Shown: positions 42,380 through 51,613 of the stretch, in pieces
Layout of the letters: each line of letters starts with the position of its first letter
Numbering within the stretch: position 1 is the first letter of the stretch
Origin: Hymenobacter taeanensis
Lineage (GTDB): Bacteria > Bacteroidota > Bacteroidia > Cytophagales > Hymenobacteraceae
NCBI RefSeq assembly: GCF_013137895.1
Contig: NZ_CP053538.1
Coordinates: 743,501 to 807,500 of the forward strand
DNA length: 64,000 nt
Direction of reading: 5' to 3'
Translations under genes and position numbers: made by a program
Notes under the pieces: generated by a model
What the model was told of the DNA's origin: nothing
Databases searched by the model: none
The model's input: only the letters and a program-made list of their open reading frames with translations

Positions 42380-43012
42380 TTAGAAGGAAGCGGTAACGCC
42401 TTCGGCTACCACTTCTTTCACTTCAGGCACCATGCGCTTGAGCAGGTTCTCGATGCCCGACTTCAGGGTAACGGTAGCCGAAGGGCAACCCGAGCATGAA
42501 CCCTGCAGATTCACGGTCACGATGCCGTCCTGATAGCTCTTGAAGGTGATGTTGCCACCATCTTGCTCTACGGCGGGGCGCACGTAGTTCTCAAGCAGGT
42601 CAATGATTTTCTGGCTGGTCTGCTGGTCAACTTCTGAGGAGTTGCCAGTTGCGGCAGCCTGCTGAGCAGCTTGCTGCTCGGCGGCGGGGTCAACGGTGAA
42701 GATGGGGCCGCCAGCCTCTACGTACGACTTCAGGAAAGTGCGCAGCTCGGGAATGAGCTGGGCCCACTGGTGGTCGGTACCTTTGGTAACGGTTACAAAG
42801 TTCTGGGCAATGAAGATGCGGTTTACGTAATCAAACTGAAACAGCTCCTGAGCCAAGGGTGAGTTGGCGGCAGCTTCCGCATTAGGATAGTCCACGCTCA
42901 CCCCATCCGACAGGAGGTGGGTGTTGAGCACGAACTTCATGGATTCGGGGTTGGGGCTGGCTTCGGCGTAGATTGAAACCGGACCAGCGGGGGCAGTGAG
43001 TTGTTCAGCCAT
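42380..43012 (-). CDS. NifU family iron-sulfur cluster scaffold/carrier
   Basis: ATG 43012 gives 210 residues; the longer frame starts at TTG. It has two domains: an N-terminal Nfu-N/scaffold domain (about 5-95; IYAEASPNPESMKFVLNTHL) and a C-terminal NifU domain (about 130-205), with ENYVRPAVEQDGGNITFKSY and the cluster-binding GSCSGCPSATVTLKSGIENL (C-x2-C). Such proteins assemble or carry [4Fe-4S] clusters. The layout equals that of eukaryotic NFU1. It is a single gene with a -7 element at 43101-43108, divergent from the antiporter gene. Confidence 0.9.
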   Translation of the reverse strand: MAEQLTAPAGPVSIYAEASPNPESMKFVLNTHLLSDGVSVDYPNAEAAANSPLAQELFQFDYVNRIFIAQNFVTVTKGTDHQWAQLIPELRTFLKSYVEAGGPIFTVDPAAEQQAAQQAAATGNSSEVDQQTSQKIIDLLENYVRPAVEQDGGNITFKSYQDGIVTVNLQGSCSGCPSATVTLKSGIENLLKRMVPEVKEVVAEGVTASF

Positions 43013-43100
43013 GTTTGAAAGACTTGGAGACAAGCGGGAGATAAGCAGCCGGCCGAAGTGCCGGGCTGGTAGGTAAAACCGCGCGGGGCGGCAGAAGTTA

Positions 43101-43108
43101 CAAAAGTA
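43101..43108 (-). promoter_or_regulatory. -7 element for the NifU-type gene
   Basis: On the minus strand TACTTTTG, a full match to TAnnTTTG, 88 bases before the start codon. Confidence 0.4.
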
Positions 43109-43226
43109 CGCAAGTATGCGTAGCCACAGTGGCTTTTGGCAAGATAAGCAGGCCGCAGCCCACCAGTTGGGCAGAAGAGGCCTAGGCTATAACTCACTCC
43201 GCAAAAAATCAGTTTCAGGTAGTCTG

Positions 43227-43234
43227 TACCTTTG
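43227..43234 (+). promoter_or_regulatory. -7 element for the antiporter gene
   Basis: TACCTTTG is a full match to TAnnTTTG, only ten bases before ATG 43245. If used, the transcript would be nearly leaderless. Confidence 0.45.
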
Positions 43235-43244
43235 CGCTCTGCCT

Positions 43245-44615
43245 ATGGTCCTTTCTCCGCTCCTGCTCGCCGCTACGGTAGCGCCTCCGTGGCCATTGCT
43301 GGTGCCTTTTTTTGCGTTGCTTGGGTTAATTGCGCTCGGGCCACTGTTGTTCGCTAAGCTCTGGGAAAAGAGCTACACCTACGTGGCTGTAGGCTTGGGC
43401 TTGCTCATGCTGCTCTACTACGGCCTGGTACTGCATGACTGGCACACGGCCGCCGAAACCCTGGCTGAGTACTTCTCCTTTGTGGCGTTGCTAACGGCCT
43501 TGTTTGTGGTAGGCGGCACTATGTACCTCAACATTAACCTGGCCGGCACCCCCCGTCGCAACGTAATTCTGCTGGCCCTAGGCGCTATTCTGGCCTCTCT
43601 GATCGGCACTACCGGTGCCTCCCTGCTGCTGATTCGGCCCCTTATTCGCCTCAACGACCAGCGCGTGCGTCCCTACCAAGTAGTGTTTTTCATCTTTCTG
43701 GTGAGCAATGCCGGTGGGTTGCTCACGCCCCTCGGCGACCCTCCCCTATTTATTGGGTTTCTGCGCGGCGTACCGTTCTTCTGGACGTCGTGGCACTTGC
43801 TGGTGCCCTGGCTTCTTACTACCAGTCTGTTACTGCTGCTTTTCTGGTTCCGCGACCGTAAAACGCCTTACCCCTCTCGCCTCTCCCGCAGTGAGCAGCG
43901 GCGCGCCCGCCAGGAGGGTGGCCTACCGCTCTATGACTTTCATGGGCGCTACAACCTCATCTGGCTGTTAGTAGTGTTAGGCGCCGTGTTCCTTGACCCC
44001 GCCCGCCTGCCTTGGCTGCCGGCCATTTCGCTGGGCGGCATGCATATCTCCTTTGTGCGGGAAATCATTCAGCTGCTGGCGGCCTGGGGCTGCTACCGCA
44101 CGGCTTCGCCGAAAGCTTTATCGGGGAACCACTTCACGTTTGGGCCTATTCAGGAAGTTGCTTTTCTGTTTTTTGGCATCTTCCTGACCATGATTCCGGC
44201 CCTCCAGACTGCTGCACATATTGCCAGTAAGCCTGCAGTAGCTAAAAGCTTAACCCCTACCGCTCTGTATTGGCTGGCGGGTATGCTCTCTGCATTTCTT
44301 GATAATGCCCCCACCTACGCCTCATTCCTGAGCCTGAGCATGGCGGGGTACAACCTGCACTTTACAGAAGCGGCCGCAGTGCAGCAATTTGCAGAAAGCG
44401 CTGCTACCATGCCGCTCCTGCGCGCCATTAGCTGCGGAGCCGTGCTGTTTGGAGCTCTTACGTATATTGGTAACGGCCCCAACTTTTTGGTGCGCTCCAT
44501 TGCGGACAAAGAAGGTGTCCCCATGCCTAGCTTTTTCGCTTACATCGGGCGGTTTGCCGTACCGTATTTGTTGCCAATATTAGGAGTAGTCAGTATTTGG
44601 CTACTATTTAGCTAA
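43245..44615 (+). CDS. Sodium:proton antiporter (CitM/NhaD-like ion transporter family)
   Basis: ATG 43245 gives a 456-residue protein with about 11-12 membrane helices. The pattern (FVALLTALFVVGGTMYLNIN, SLIGTTGASLLLIRPLIRLN, FIFLVSNAGGLLTPLGDPPL) is that of the ion-transporter superfamily that includes NhaD and CitM. Helical hairpin entries have small residues and prolines, and the second one is ALTYIGNGPNFLVRSIADKE near the end. NhaD-like members exchange sodium for protons; the substrate could instead be a dicarboxylate or citrate. It is divergent from the NifU-type gene and followed by the HTTM gene. Confidence 0.8.
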   Translation: MVLSPLLLAATVAPPWPLLVPFFALLGLIALGPLLFAKLWEKSYTYVAVGLGLLMLLYYGLVLHDWHTAAETLAEYFSFVALLTALFVVGGTMYLNINLAGTPRRNVILLALGAILASLIGTTGASLLLIRPLIRLNDQRVRPYQVVFFIFLVSNAGGLLTPLGDPPLFIGFLRGVPFFWTSWHLLVPWLLTTSLLLLLFWFRDRKTPYPSRLSRSEQRRARQEGGLPLYDFHGRYNLIWLLVVLGAVFLDPARLPWLPAISLGGMHISFVREIIQLLAAWGCYRTASPKALSGNHFTFGPIQEVAFLFFGIFLTMIPALQTAAHIASKPAVAKSLTPTALYWLAGMLSAFLDNAPTYASFLSLSMAGYNLHFTEAAAVQQFAESAATMPLLRAISCGAVLFGALTYIGNGPNFLVRSIADKEGVPMPSFFAYIGRFAVPYLLPILGVVSIWLLFS

Positions 44616-44684
44616 CGCCTCCGCGCATTTCTGATGCAAACTTTCTGCCCCTATGAGCGCGTAGGAAGGTAACATTATGCTGCC

Positions 44685-46043
44685 ATGCCTAGTCGCTTAC
44701 TAACTGCGCTGTTCCGCCCCATAGATTGCGCGTGGCTGGTGGCGTTCCGAATAGGAGCCGGCACGTTGTTAGCGCTTGAAATGGCCGGAAGCCTAGCTCT
44801 GGGCTATTACCGCGAGTATACGCAGCCTAAATTTCATTTCTCCTACCTCTGGTTTGACTGGTTGCCGCAGTGGCCATCCGCTGTAGGCCTAGGCCTGCAT
44901 TTTGGGGCTGTAGCTACCGGAATAGCTGTGGCCGTAGGCTGGCGCTACCGCTTAAACGCCTTTCTATTGACGGTTTGCTACACATTGTTGTTTCTGGCTG
45001 AGCAAACGCGCTACATCAACCATCTGTACCTGTATTGCCTGATTGCCGCCTGGCTTTGGCTGTTACCTGCTCACCGTGCTTGTTCAGTTGATGTACGCCA
45101 GGGGCGAGTGTCCCCTGCATTCACCGTTCCGGCCTGGGTGCGCTACGTGTTTATCTTTCAACTAAGCTTGGTGTACTTCTACGCGGGTATAGCAAAACTC
45201 AACCCCGACTGGCTCCTGGCCCGCCCACTTAGCGTCTGGATGGCTCCTAAAGCGGTTTACCCAGTATTGGGGCCGGTGCTGGGGCATTGGCTTACCCCCT
45301 GGGTTATGAGCTACGCAGGCTTAGCCTTTGACCTACTGGCAGCCCCCCTGCTGCTCTGGTCGCGCACTCGCCGCTGGATGTTTGCGGCAGCCGTGCTATT
45401 TCATCTTTCCAACGTCATCATCTTTGGACTGGGCACGTTCCCGTGGTTTTCCCTGATGATGACGGCCTGCATCTATTTCCCACCTTACTGGCCCAGGCAA
45501 GTGCGTGGCCTACGTCGCTGGCTGAGCCCGCGCTTGCCGGTGGCAGCTGTGCGCCGACTGAACACGCTCACCAGCGTACCGCGGCACGCTGGTCTGCTGC
45601 TTGCTGGCCTGGGCCTCTACGCCACGGTTCAGCTGCTGGTGCCATTGCGGGCCTTTCTGTACCCCGGTGATGTGCACTGGACGGAAGAGGGCCACCACTT
45701 CGCCTGGCATATGATGCTCCGTAGTAAGTCAGGCTATATCAGCTTTCGGGTAGTACTGCCCAATGGGCGTACAGAAGTAGTAGCTCCCGGTACTTACCTC
45801 ACGCCACGCCAGTGCAATAAATTAGCCGCTCAGCCTGATTTAGTTCTTCAGTTTGCACACTTCCTCGCCAAGGAATACCACCGGCGGGGCCTAGGCCAGG
45901 TACAGGTCTATGCCGACTCGTATCTTCAGCTGAACCGCCGGCCACCGCAGCCGCTGGTTGCTCCCACCACTGACTTAGCCGCTCAGCCCCGCACGTGGGC
46001 GCCTTCGCCTTGGATTATGCCCGCTCCTCCGCTCGATGAGTAA
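44685..46043 (+). CDS. HTTM domain-containing protein (vitamin K-dependent gamma-carboxylase-like)
   Basis: The 452-residue protein has four to six membrane helices in its first 300 residues. The HTTM pattern is visible: CAWLVAFRIGAGTLLALEMA, FHFSYLWFDWLPQW, TRYINHLYLYCLIAAWLWLL and FQLSLVYFYAGIAKLNPDWL. A soluble C-terminal beta-rich part follows (GHHFAWHMMLRSKSGYISFR). In animals the relative VKGC carboxylates glutamates using vitamin K and oxygen; bacterial HTTM proteins mostly have unknown roles. Whether the catalytic lysine of VKGC is present cannot be decided by eye. It follows the antiporter in the same direction with a 69-base gap. Confidence 0.8.
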   Translation: MPSRLLTALFRPIDCAWLVAFRIGAGTLLALEMAGSLALGYYREYTQPKFHFSYLWFDWLPQWPSAVGLGLHFGAVATGIAVAVGWRYRLNAFLLTVCYTLLFLAEQTRYINHLYLYCLIAAWLWLLPAHRACSVDVRQGRVSPAFTVPAWVRYVFIFQLSLVYFYAGIAKLNPDWLLARPLSVWMAPKAVYPVLGPVLGHWLTPWVMSYAGLAFDLLAAPLLLWSRTRRWMFAAAVLFHLSNVIIFGLGTFPWFSLMMTACIYFPPYWPRQVRGLRRWLSPRLPVAAVRRLNTLTSVPRHAGLLLAGLGLYATVQLLVPLRAFLYPGDVHWTEEGHHFAWHMMLRSKSGYISFRVVLPNGRTEVVAPGTYLTPRQCNKLAAQPDLVLQFAHFLAKEYHRRGLGQVQVYADSYLQLNRRPPQPLVAPTTDLAAQPRTWAPSPWIMPAPPLDE

Positions 46044-46131
46044 AGCACCTATCTCGACAGCTTAACATAGCTCTCATTGCGCAATAGTCTTCTATTCTCC
46101 GCTGGTGCTACTGCAGCAGTAGAGCCCGCAT

Positions 46132-47208
46132 TTACGCCTTGTTGCTGCGGGCGCGAAGCAGCATGTCGGCCAGCACTAGGTTGGTCATGGCATCCACGAT
46201 GGGCACGGCGCGGGGTAGCACGCAGGGGTCGTGGCGGCCTTTGCCAGCCAGGGTAATTTCCTCACCTTGGTCGTTGAGCGTTTTTTGGGGCTGCAAAATG
46301 GTGGCTACCGGCTTAAATGCCACCCGGAAGTAAATATCCTGGCCGTTGCTGATGCCACCCTGAATACCACCCGAGTGGTTGGTGCGGGTGCGTACCTGGT
46401 CGGTCTCATCCCGGTAAAACTCGTCATTGTGCTCTGAGCCAAAGAGCAGCACCCCACTAAAGCCCGACCCATACTCAAACCCTTTTACGGCGTTAATGCT
46501 CAGCATAGCATGGCCTAGCTCGGCATGCAGCCGATCAAAAACCGGCTCGCCCAGGCCTACGGGCACGCCCTTGGCTACGCCCGTTACCACGCCTCCTACC
46601 GTATCGTGCCGGTCGCGAGTCTGCCGGATCAGCTCGGCCATACGCTCAGCGGTTTCAGGGTGGGGGCACCGCACGGGGTTGGAGTCAATCAAATTCAGGT
46701 CCAGGGCCTCGTAGCTCACGGGCACCTGCACCGCCCCTACCTGCGACACATAGCTGCTAACCCGAATGCCGTGCTGCTCCAGCAGCTTCTGGGCAACGGC
46801 CCCCGCGGCCACCCGAGCGGCGGTTTCACGGGCCGAGCTGCGGCCACCCCCGCGGTAGTCGCGGCGGCCGTATTTCTGGTCGTAGGTATAATCAGCGTGC
46901 GAAGGGCGGTAGGCGTGCTCAATGTGCGAATAATCGTGGCTGGCCTGATCCTGGTTGCGGATAAAGAGCCCAATGGGCGTACCGGTAGTAAACCCCTGAA
47001 ATAGCCCCGACAGCACTTCTACCCGGTCGGCTTCCTTGCGGGGGGTGGTCAGGTCGCTCTGCCCTGGCCTACGCCGGTCCAGCGCCGCCTGAATGTCAGA
47101 TACCTCTATGGGTAAGCCTGCCGGGCAGCCATCAATTACCACCCCAATCCCCGGCCCATGCGACTCGCCAAACGTGGTAATGCGAAACAAGGTGCCAAAG
47201 GTATTCAT
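46132..47208 (-). CDS. aroC: Chorismate synthase
   Basis: The enzyme makes chorismate from 5-enolpyruvylshikimate-3-phosphate with reduced FMN, the last common step to aromatic amino acids, quinones and folate. The 358 residues show signatures [18 protein letters not shown] near the start, [40 protein letters not shown], and late [20 protein letters not shown] and [17 protein letters not shown]. Length and motifs fit. It is a single gene with a -7 element 100 bases upstream; no other shikimate genes are nearby. Confidence 0.97.
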   Translation of the reverse strand: MNTFGTLFRITTFGESHGPGIGVVIDGCPAGLPIEVSDIQAALDRRRPGQSDLTTPRKEADRVEVLSGLFQGFTTGTPIGLFIRNQDQASHDYSHIEHAYRPSHADYTYDQKYGRRDYRGGGRSSARETAARVAAGAVAQKLLEQHGIRVSSYVSQVGAVQVPVSYEALDLNLIDSNPVRCPHPETAERMAELIRQTRDRHDTVGGVVTGVAKGVPVGLGEPVFDRLHAELGHAMLSINAVKGFEYGSGFSGVLLFGSEHNDEFYRDETDQVRTRTNHSGGIQGGISNGQDIYFRVAFKPVATILQPQKTLNDQGEEITLAGKGRHDPCVLPRAVPIVDAMTNLVLADMLLRARSNKA

Positions 47209-47307
47209 AGGGAGAAGTAGTGAAAGGTGAAAGGGCGAAGCCTACGGGCCCAACCGGGCAGCCAGCAGGCTGTTGGCTGGGGGCATTAAGCAGGCAGCTG
47301 CTGGGGC

Positions 47308-47315
47308 CAAAGGTA
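47308..47315 (-). promoter_or_regulatory. Candidate -7 element for aroC
   Basis: On the minus strand TACCTTTG, a full match, 99 bases before the start codon. It lies close to the end of batD. Confidence 0.4.
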
Positions 47316-47365
47316 TGGCTGGTTGCGCCAAAACCAGTCCTTTCCTGTTTTTACATTTCCCGGTT

Positions 47366-48847
47366 TCAGCCTTTAGCCCGCCACCACCCTACGGCGGCGC
47401 CTGCCAGCAGCACCAGCAGCAGCACATTGGCATAACGCCGAACATCCTGATACACTGAAATCTTCTGGGGGGTGTTATCGGCCTCCCGGAGGGCCTGTTG
47501 GTAAAACGGATCCGTAGGATCAGGCCGGAACTGCAGGGCCTCCCGTACCGGCCCCTGCACCAGCGGGTGCAGCTCAGAGCGGAGGGTATCGTAGCGGGCA
47601 GTGGTAGGGTTAAATACTACTAATGAAAACAGACTATCAAACGCCAGTGGGCCAGGCCTGCGGGCTACCAACCGGAACTGGAAACTCTTGCGCCCGCCTA
47701 CGCGGCCACTCTGCCGGGTAGTGCTTTGCTCTATATTGGGCCCGTATACCTCCAGGCCAGCTAGGGGGGTAAGGGGCGGCATATTGAGTGCTGAGAGGTT
47801 GCCTTCTCCTTCCACTATAAAACTATAGGCAAAGGTTTGCCCCGTGCGGAAAGAGGTGCGGCTGATGGACTCCCGTAACCGGTAGTCGCCAACGGGCACC
47901 TCATCACGCAGGGGGTGGGGCGGCAGGGGCAGCACCGTAATATTGATGGGAGCAGTGAAATAAGTTTTGTAGCCCTCCATACGGTTGTCTAGGCCGGCTT
48001 CGGGCTTCTTTGCCACCCGGTACTTTACCATTCGTAAGGGCACCACCGGGAAAGTGAGTGGCTGCGCATTTAGCGGGTACAGCTCCGCCTCATAGAGGCG
48101 GTAGCGCAGAAAGGGCTTACCGCCCACCTGCACGTTTTCAGGCACAATTTCCTGCTCGTCAAACGTCTCTTCCCACACGGTGCGCTGCCGCAGCAGTCTG
48201 ATTATATTCTGCAGCTGGTCGGCAAAGTTGTAGAAGTCAAGTATCCCTTGATCTTGGGGCGTTAGGTAAAAGTACAGCCCAATGTGCACGCCTTCGCCCA
48301 CGTAGGCGCGGGTTTTATCAGGTATCAGCGCCAGAAAAGCTTCGTCTTTGGGTTCCACAAAATTCTGCGGCTTGGGCTTGCCAAACAGCTGATCTAGCAG
48401 GCCAATAGCCGGCGGTGTAGTCCCCGCTGGTGGTACGGGCACCACAGCAGCCTGAGGGCCTACCTTCAGCTTCGTGCCCGCTGAGCGCACCGTGAGCCCA
48501 TTAATGGTCATAACGAAGGGCTTCACCTGGAACTCGCCCTCCTCATAAGCAGCGTAACGCTGGGTAATAGTAAGCTCCGTAGAGCGGGCACCGTTTACAA
48601 TGCGGGTAGTAGTGGTGCTTGACTTCCCACTTTTCTTAAAGCCCTCAATTTCCGGGAAGGCCGAGTAGCGCTCCAGTGGCGCGCCGCGCAGCTGAAAACT
48701 GATCGTGAAGTACTCACTAATGGCAAAGGCCGCCGGACCAAGGACGATTTCAGCTTCTGCGCCGGGATTGGCAGGCTGCGCACCTAGTGGCAGCGCTACC
48801 AGCAGAAATAACAATAAGCCCGAAATAAAGCGAAACAAGCTCTGCAT
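47366..48847 (-). CDS. batD: BatD family protein
   Basis: ATG 48847 gives 493 residues; the longer frame adds 39 poorly conserved residues. Residues 1-22 are a signal peptide (MQSLFRFISGLLLFLLVALP, then LGA). BatD-type beta domains follow: YFTISFQLRGAPLERYSAFP, then EGFKKSGKSSTTTTRIVNGA, and EGEFQVKPFVMTINGLTVRS. The Asp/Arg-rich middle has KDEAFLALIPDKTRAYVGEG. A single C-terminal membrane helix (about 465-485, VLLLVLLAGAAVGWW) anchors it. BatD belongs to the Bat (Bacteroides aerotolerance) group with batA, B, C and E, but none of these is next to it here. A TAGATTTG element lies at 48872-48879. Confidence 0.85.
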   Translation of the reverse strand: MQSLFRFISGLLLFLLVALPLGAQPANPGAEAEIVLGPAAFAISEYFTISFQLRGAPLERYSAFPEIEGFKKSGKSSTTTTRIVNGARSTELTITQRYAAYEEGEFQVKPFVMTINGLTVRSAGTKLKVGPQAAVVPVPPAGTTPPAIGLLDQLFGKPKPQNFVEPKDEAFLALIPDKTRAYVGEGVHIGLYFYLTPQDQGILDFYNFADQLQNIIRLLRQRTVWEETFDEQEIVPENVQVGGKPFLRYRLYEAELYPLNAQPLTFPVVPLRMVKYRVAKKPEAGLDNRMEGYKTYFTAPINITVLPLPPHPLRDEVPVGDYRLRESISRTSFRTGQTFAYSFIVEGEGNLSALNMPPLTPLAGLEVYGPNIEQSTTRQSGRVGGRKSFQFRLVARRPGPLAFDSLFSLVVFNPTTARYDTLRSELHPLVQGPVREALQFRPDPTDPFYQQALREADNTPQKISVYQDVRRYANVLLLVLLAGAAVGWWRAKG

Positions 48848-48871
48848 GTACAGCACGCATGGAGAAAGAGC

Positions 48872-48879
48872 CAAATCTA
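48872..48879 (-). promoter_or_regulatory. Candidate -7 element for batD
   Basis: On the minus strand TAGATTTG, a full match to TAnnTTTG, 25 bases before the start codon. Confidence 0.4.
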
Positions 48880-49098
48880 CGTAAATCCTTAGCAGTGGCT
48901 GCTTTCCTCCAAAAGCAGCCTGGTGCCCCAAAAATGATAGGTGCAAAATTTTGGCTTTTGGCAATCCGCTTTCTCAAGACCCGCGTACCTGAACATTAGA
49001 ATCCCCTACCGCACTTTACTAAGTACAAAAAAAGCCTCCGTGAGGTGGCCTGAATAAGCATTGCCCTTTCTTTTTTCTCACTCCAAATTTCCCCTTCT

Positions 49099-49824
49099 AT
49101 GTCTAACATCACCAAATCAGGTGGAGACGACGCGGAATTCGCTAAGCCGCTTTACACGCCAATCAAGCGCCGCTCCTTCTTCATGTACGCTGGTGCCACC
49201 GCCGGTGCTACCGCGCTGCTGCTCTCGGGCTGCGACGATGATGACAATAACAACTCCATGGATCCCGGCACGGTTAGCTTAGGCTCGGGCGATGTAGGAG
49301 TACTGAACTATGCATACGCACTGGAGCAATTGGAAGCTGCCTTCTACGCTCAGGTGAAAGCAACCCCAGCCGCCGACTTCTCGGCTGTTGAGAAAGACTA
49401 TTTCACGCAGGTTGCTGCTCACGAAGCCATTCACCGCGACTTCTTTAAGGCAGCCATCAACCGTGATGCTCCCGGCAAGATCATCCAGGACCTGACTCCC
49501 GTTTTCACCGGAGTTGACTTTACAAAGCGTGCTTCTGTACTGGCAACCGCCAAGACGTTCGAAGACCTAGGCGTAGCTGCCTACAATGGTGCTGGTAAGT
49601 ACCTCAAGACGGCCGCTTACCTAGTGGTTGCTGGTAAAATTGTTTCAGTAGAAGCACGCCACGCCGCTTACGTACGTGACCTGATTGCCAACGGTAGCTT
49701 CGCCGATGACTCTATCATTGATGCGGCCACGGGCTTAGACAAAGCAATGGAGCCAGTAGACGTAATTTCTGCTGCACAGCCATTCATCCAGCAAAAGATT
49801 GACGCTTCCAGCGTAGGCAAGTAA
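49099..49824 (+). CDS. Ferritin-like domain protein, Tat-type lipoprotein (module A, copy 1)
   Basis: The 241-residue protein has a twin-arginine-type signal: IKRRSFFMYAGATAGATALL, then a lipobox in LLSGCDDD. A Ferritin_2 (PF13668-like) four-helix domain fills residues about 65-235. The expected pattern includes ALEQLEAAFYAQV (helix 1), AAHEAIHRDFFKAA (Glu-x-x-His), TFEDLGVAAYNGAG and VSVEARHAAYVRDL (Glu-x-x-His). Such proteins resemble DesI/ferritin-like enzymes with a possible di-iron site, often under oxidative or desiccation stress. It is the first gene of a pair; the partner lies 28 bases downstream and a second copy of the pair follows. Confidence 0.85.
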   Translation: MSNITKSGGDDAEFAKPLYTPIKRRSFFMYAGATAGATALLLSGCDDDDNNNSMDPGTVSLGSGDVGVLNYAYALEQLEAAFYAQVKATPAADFSAVEKDYFTQVAAHEAIHRDFFKAAINRDAPGKIIQDLTPVFTGVDFTKRASVLATAKTFEDLGVAAYNGAGKYLKTAAYLVVAGKIVSVEARHAAYVRDLIANGSFADDSIIDAATGLDKAMEPVDVISAAQPFIQQKIDASSVGK

Positions 49825-49852
49825 TCTCTCCTCAGTTCAACGACACTTCACC

Positions 49853-50662
49853 ATGAATATACTTCGCATTATCGAGCAACTGTCGGAGGTAGATGCCGAC
49901 GTCCTGGGACGCTTCGACTCTCGCCGTACCGTTTTCAAAACCCTGGGCAATACCGCTAAAATGGGTGCCCTCGCTGCCGCGCCGGCTTTCGTAGCTTCTC
50001 TGTTCCAGAAAGCCTATGGCCAGACCACCAGCACTTCTGTTATTGATGTGCTGAATTACGCCCTGACTCTGGAACTTCTGGAGGAAGACTTCTACAAGAA
50101 AATGGTAGCTGCCGGCCAGGTGCCAGCAGGTGCTCCCCAGGGAGCCATTAACCTGATCTTGAAGCACGAATCAGCACACGTAAAACTGTTGACTGATACC
50201 GTTACAGCCCTGAAAGGCACGCCTAAGACGGGCGTAAAATTCAAGAGTTCGGCTTTCCCAGCAGATTATGCTACTCAGCTAGCCTATGCTCAGGCTCTGG
50301 AAGACACCGGTGTACGTGCTTACAAAGGCCAGGCCGGCAATTTGATTGGCGCTATGGCTGGCACTACTAGCCTGCTTCAGGTAGCTCTGCAGATTCACTC
50401 GGTTGAGGCTCGCCACGCGGCTCACATCCGCACCATGCGCATGCAAGCCCCCTGGATTCCAGCTGCCGACTCTAACCTGCCTGCTCCGCTTGGCCCAGTA
50501 TACACCGGTGCCACCCGCGAAGACAACGTAATGCAAGCCGGCGTTGACGTAACCAAGCTTGGTGCTGGCTACAGCGCCAACGATGCCGCTGCTGCTTTTG
50601 ATGAGATTCTGACGATGGCTGAAGTGACGGACTCGTCACGGGCTGGCGGCCTTATCCAATAG
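49853..50662 (+). CDS. Ferritin-like domain protein (module B, copy 1)
   Basis: The 269-residue protein has an N-terminal segment with two arginines (FDSRRTVFKTLGNTAKMGAL) and a hydrophobic run ending AFVASL, so it is probably exported by Tat. The ferritin-like domain (about 60-210) shows ALTLELLEEDFYKKM, LKHESAHVKLLTD (Glu-x-x-His), ALEDTGVRAYKGQAGNLIGA and HSVEARHAAHIRTMRMQ. The C-terminal 60 residues are a distinct extension (NVMQAGVDVTKL, then AFDEILTM). It is the partner of the module A protein. The pair shares a transcript that ends in the 20-bp hairpin at 50693. Confidence 0.85.
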   Translation: MNILRIIEQLSEVDADVLGRFDSRRTVFKTLGNTAKMGALAAAPAFVASLFQKAYGQTTSTSVIDVLNYALTLELLEEDFYKKMVAAGQVPAGAPQGAINLILKHESAHVKLLTDTVTALKGTPKTGVKFKSSAFPADYATQLAYAQALEDTGVRAYKGQAGNLIGAMAGTTSLLQVALQIHSVEARHAAHIRTMRMQAPWIPAADSNLPAPLGPVYTGATREDNVMQAGVDVTKLGAGYSANDAAAAFDEILTMAEVTDSSRAGGLIQ

Positions 50663-50692
50663 TATCCTTCAAGAAATTCACTTCTTGAATTT

Positions 50693-50736
50693 ACAGCAAA
50701 AAGGCTGGCCTAGTAGTAGGCCAGCCTTTTTGCTGT
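50693..50736. terminator. Terminator between the two ferritin-like modules
   Basis: A perfect 20-bp inverted repeat (50693-50712 with 50717-50736) has a 4-base loop, with A/T runs at its base. The recurrent GGCCTA motif lies at the loop end of both arms. Confidence 0.8.
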
Positions 50737-50818
50737 GTTTTGTTTCTAGGCCTGCTTTGCAAGCAACCTTTCCGCTGGCTTACGGCTCTGCTGTCTAGTG
50801 CATCCCGGTTTATCGGAG

Positions 50819-50826
50819 TACATTTG
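50819..50826 (+). promoter_or_regulatory. -7 element for the second ferritin-like module
   Basis: TACATTTG is a full match to TAnnTTTG, 30 bases before ATG 50857. It suggests the second module has its own promoter. Confidence 0.5.
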
Positions 50827-50856
50827 TTATCAGGCCCCCGCTGCCGGGTGCCTAAG

Positions 50857-51600
50857 ATGAGCCCGCTGAGTAAATTACGCATGTCTGAGCCACTATTTTC
50901 TGATTCCTTTCTGGCGCGTACGCTGCGCCGCCGCTCGTTTTTTCGTGTGGTAGGTGCCACCGTAGCTACCTCCACCCTGCTGCTGGCGGGCTGCAACGAC
51001 AACACCAACCCCGACCCTGCCCCCACTACCGCCAGCCTGACCTTAGGCTCCGGCGACAACGGTCTCCTAAACTATGCCTACCTGCTTGAGCAGTTAGAGG
51101 CGGCCTTCTACCAGAAAGTAGTTGATGCCTTCCCTGCTGACTTTACCGCCGAAGACAAAGCGGCCTTTGTGGACCTGCGCGACCATGAAGTAATTCACCG
51201 GGAGTTCTTTAGATACGCCCTGGGCACCAATGCTTACGACTCAGGGGGCACGAGCATTACATTTGATTTTTCCTCTTTCGCTCTCACTACCCGAGCTGGC
51301 GTGTATGCTGCCGCCCGCACGCTGGAAGACACAGGCGTGGCGGCCTACAATGGTGCGGCAAAGCTTATTGCTGACACTACTACGCTCCGGTTGCTAGCCA
51401 AGATTGCGTCGGTGGAGGCGCGGCATGCGGCCTTCGTACGCGATCAGGTTCAGCCGGGCTCTTTTGCAGCTTCGGATGTTGTAGCTGATTCCGGCGATGC
51501 CGCCGGCCTCGACACGGCTAAAACGCCCCTTGAAGTAGTTGAGCTGATTGCCAAGTTTGTGCCGGCTACTATTGTTGCTACCTCCCTCCCAACTTCCTAA
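50857..51600 (+). CDS. Ferritin-like domain protein, Tat-type lipoprotein (module A, copy 2)
   Basis: ATG 50857 gives 247 residues; ATG 50881 would drop eight. The twin-arginine segment LRRRSFFRVVGATVATSTLL and lipobox LLAGCNDN mirror copy 1. The ferritin-like domain repeats the same blocks: AYLLEQLEAAFYQKV, LRDHEVIHREFFRYA, TLEDTGVAAYNGAA and ASVEARHAAFVRDQV. Both Glu-x-x-His pairs are kept. It is clearly a paralogue of the protein at 49099 but with substantial divergence, so the duplication is not recent. The partner B gene starts 13 bases after it. Confidence 0.85.
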   Translation: MSPLSKLRMSEPLFSDSFLARTLRRRSFFRVVGATVATSTLLLAGCNDNTNPDPAPTTASLTLGSGDNGLLNYAYLLEQLEAAFYQKVVDAFPADFTAEDKAAFVDLRDHEVIHREFFRYALGTNAYDSGGTSITFDFSSFALTTRAGVYAAARTLEDTGVAAYNGAAKLIADTTTLRLLAKIASVEARHAAFVRDQVQPGSFAASDVVADSGDAAGLDTAKTPLEVVELIAKFVPATIVATSLPTS

Positions 51601-51613
51601 GCCGCTCTTCCAG

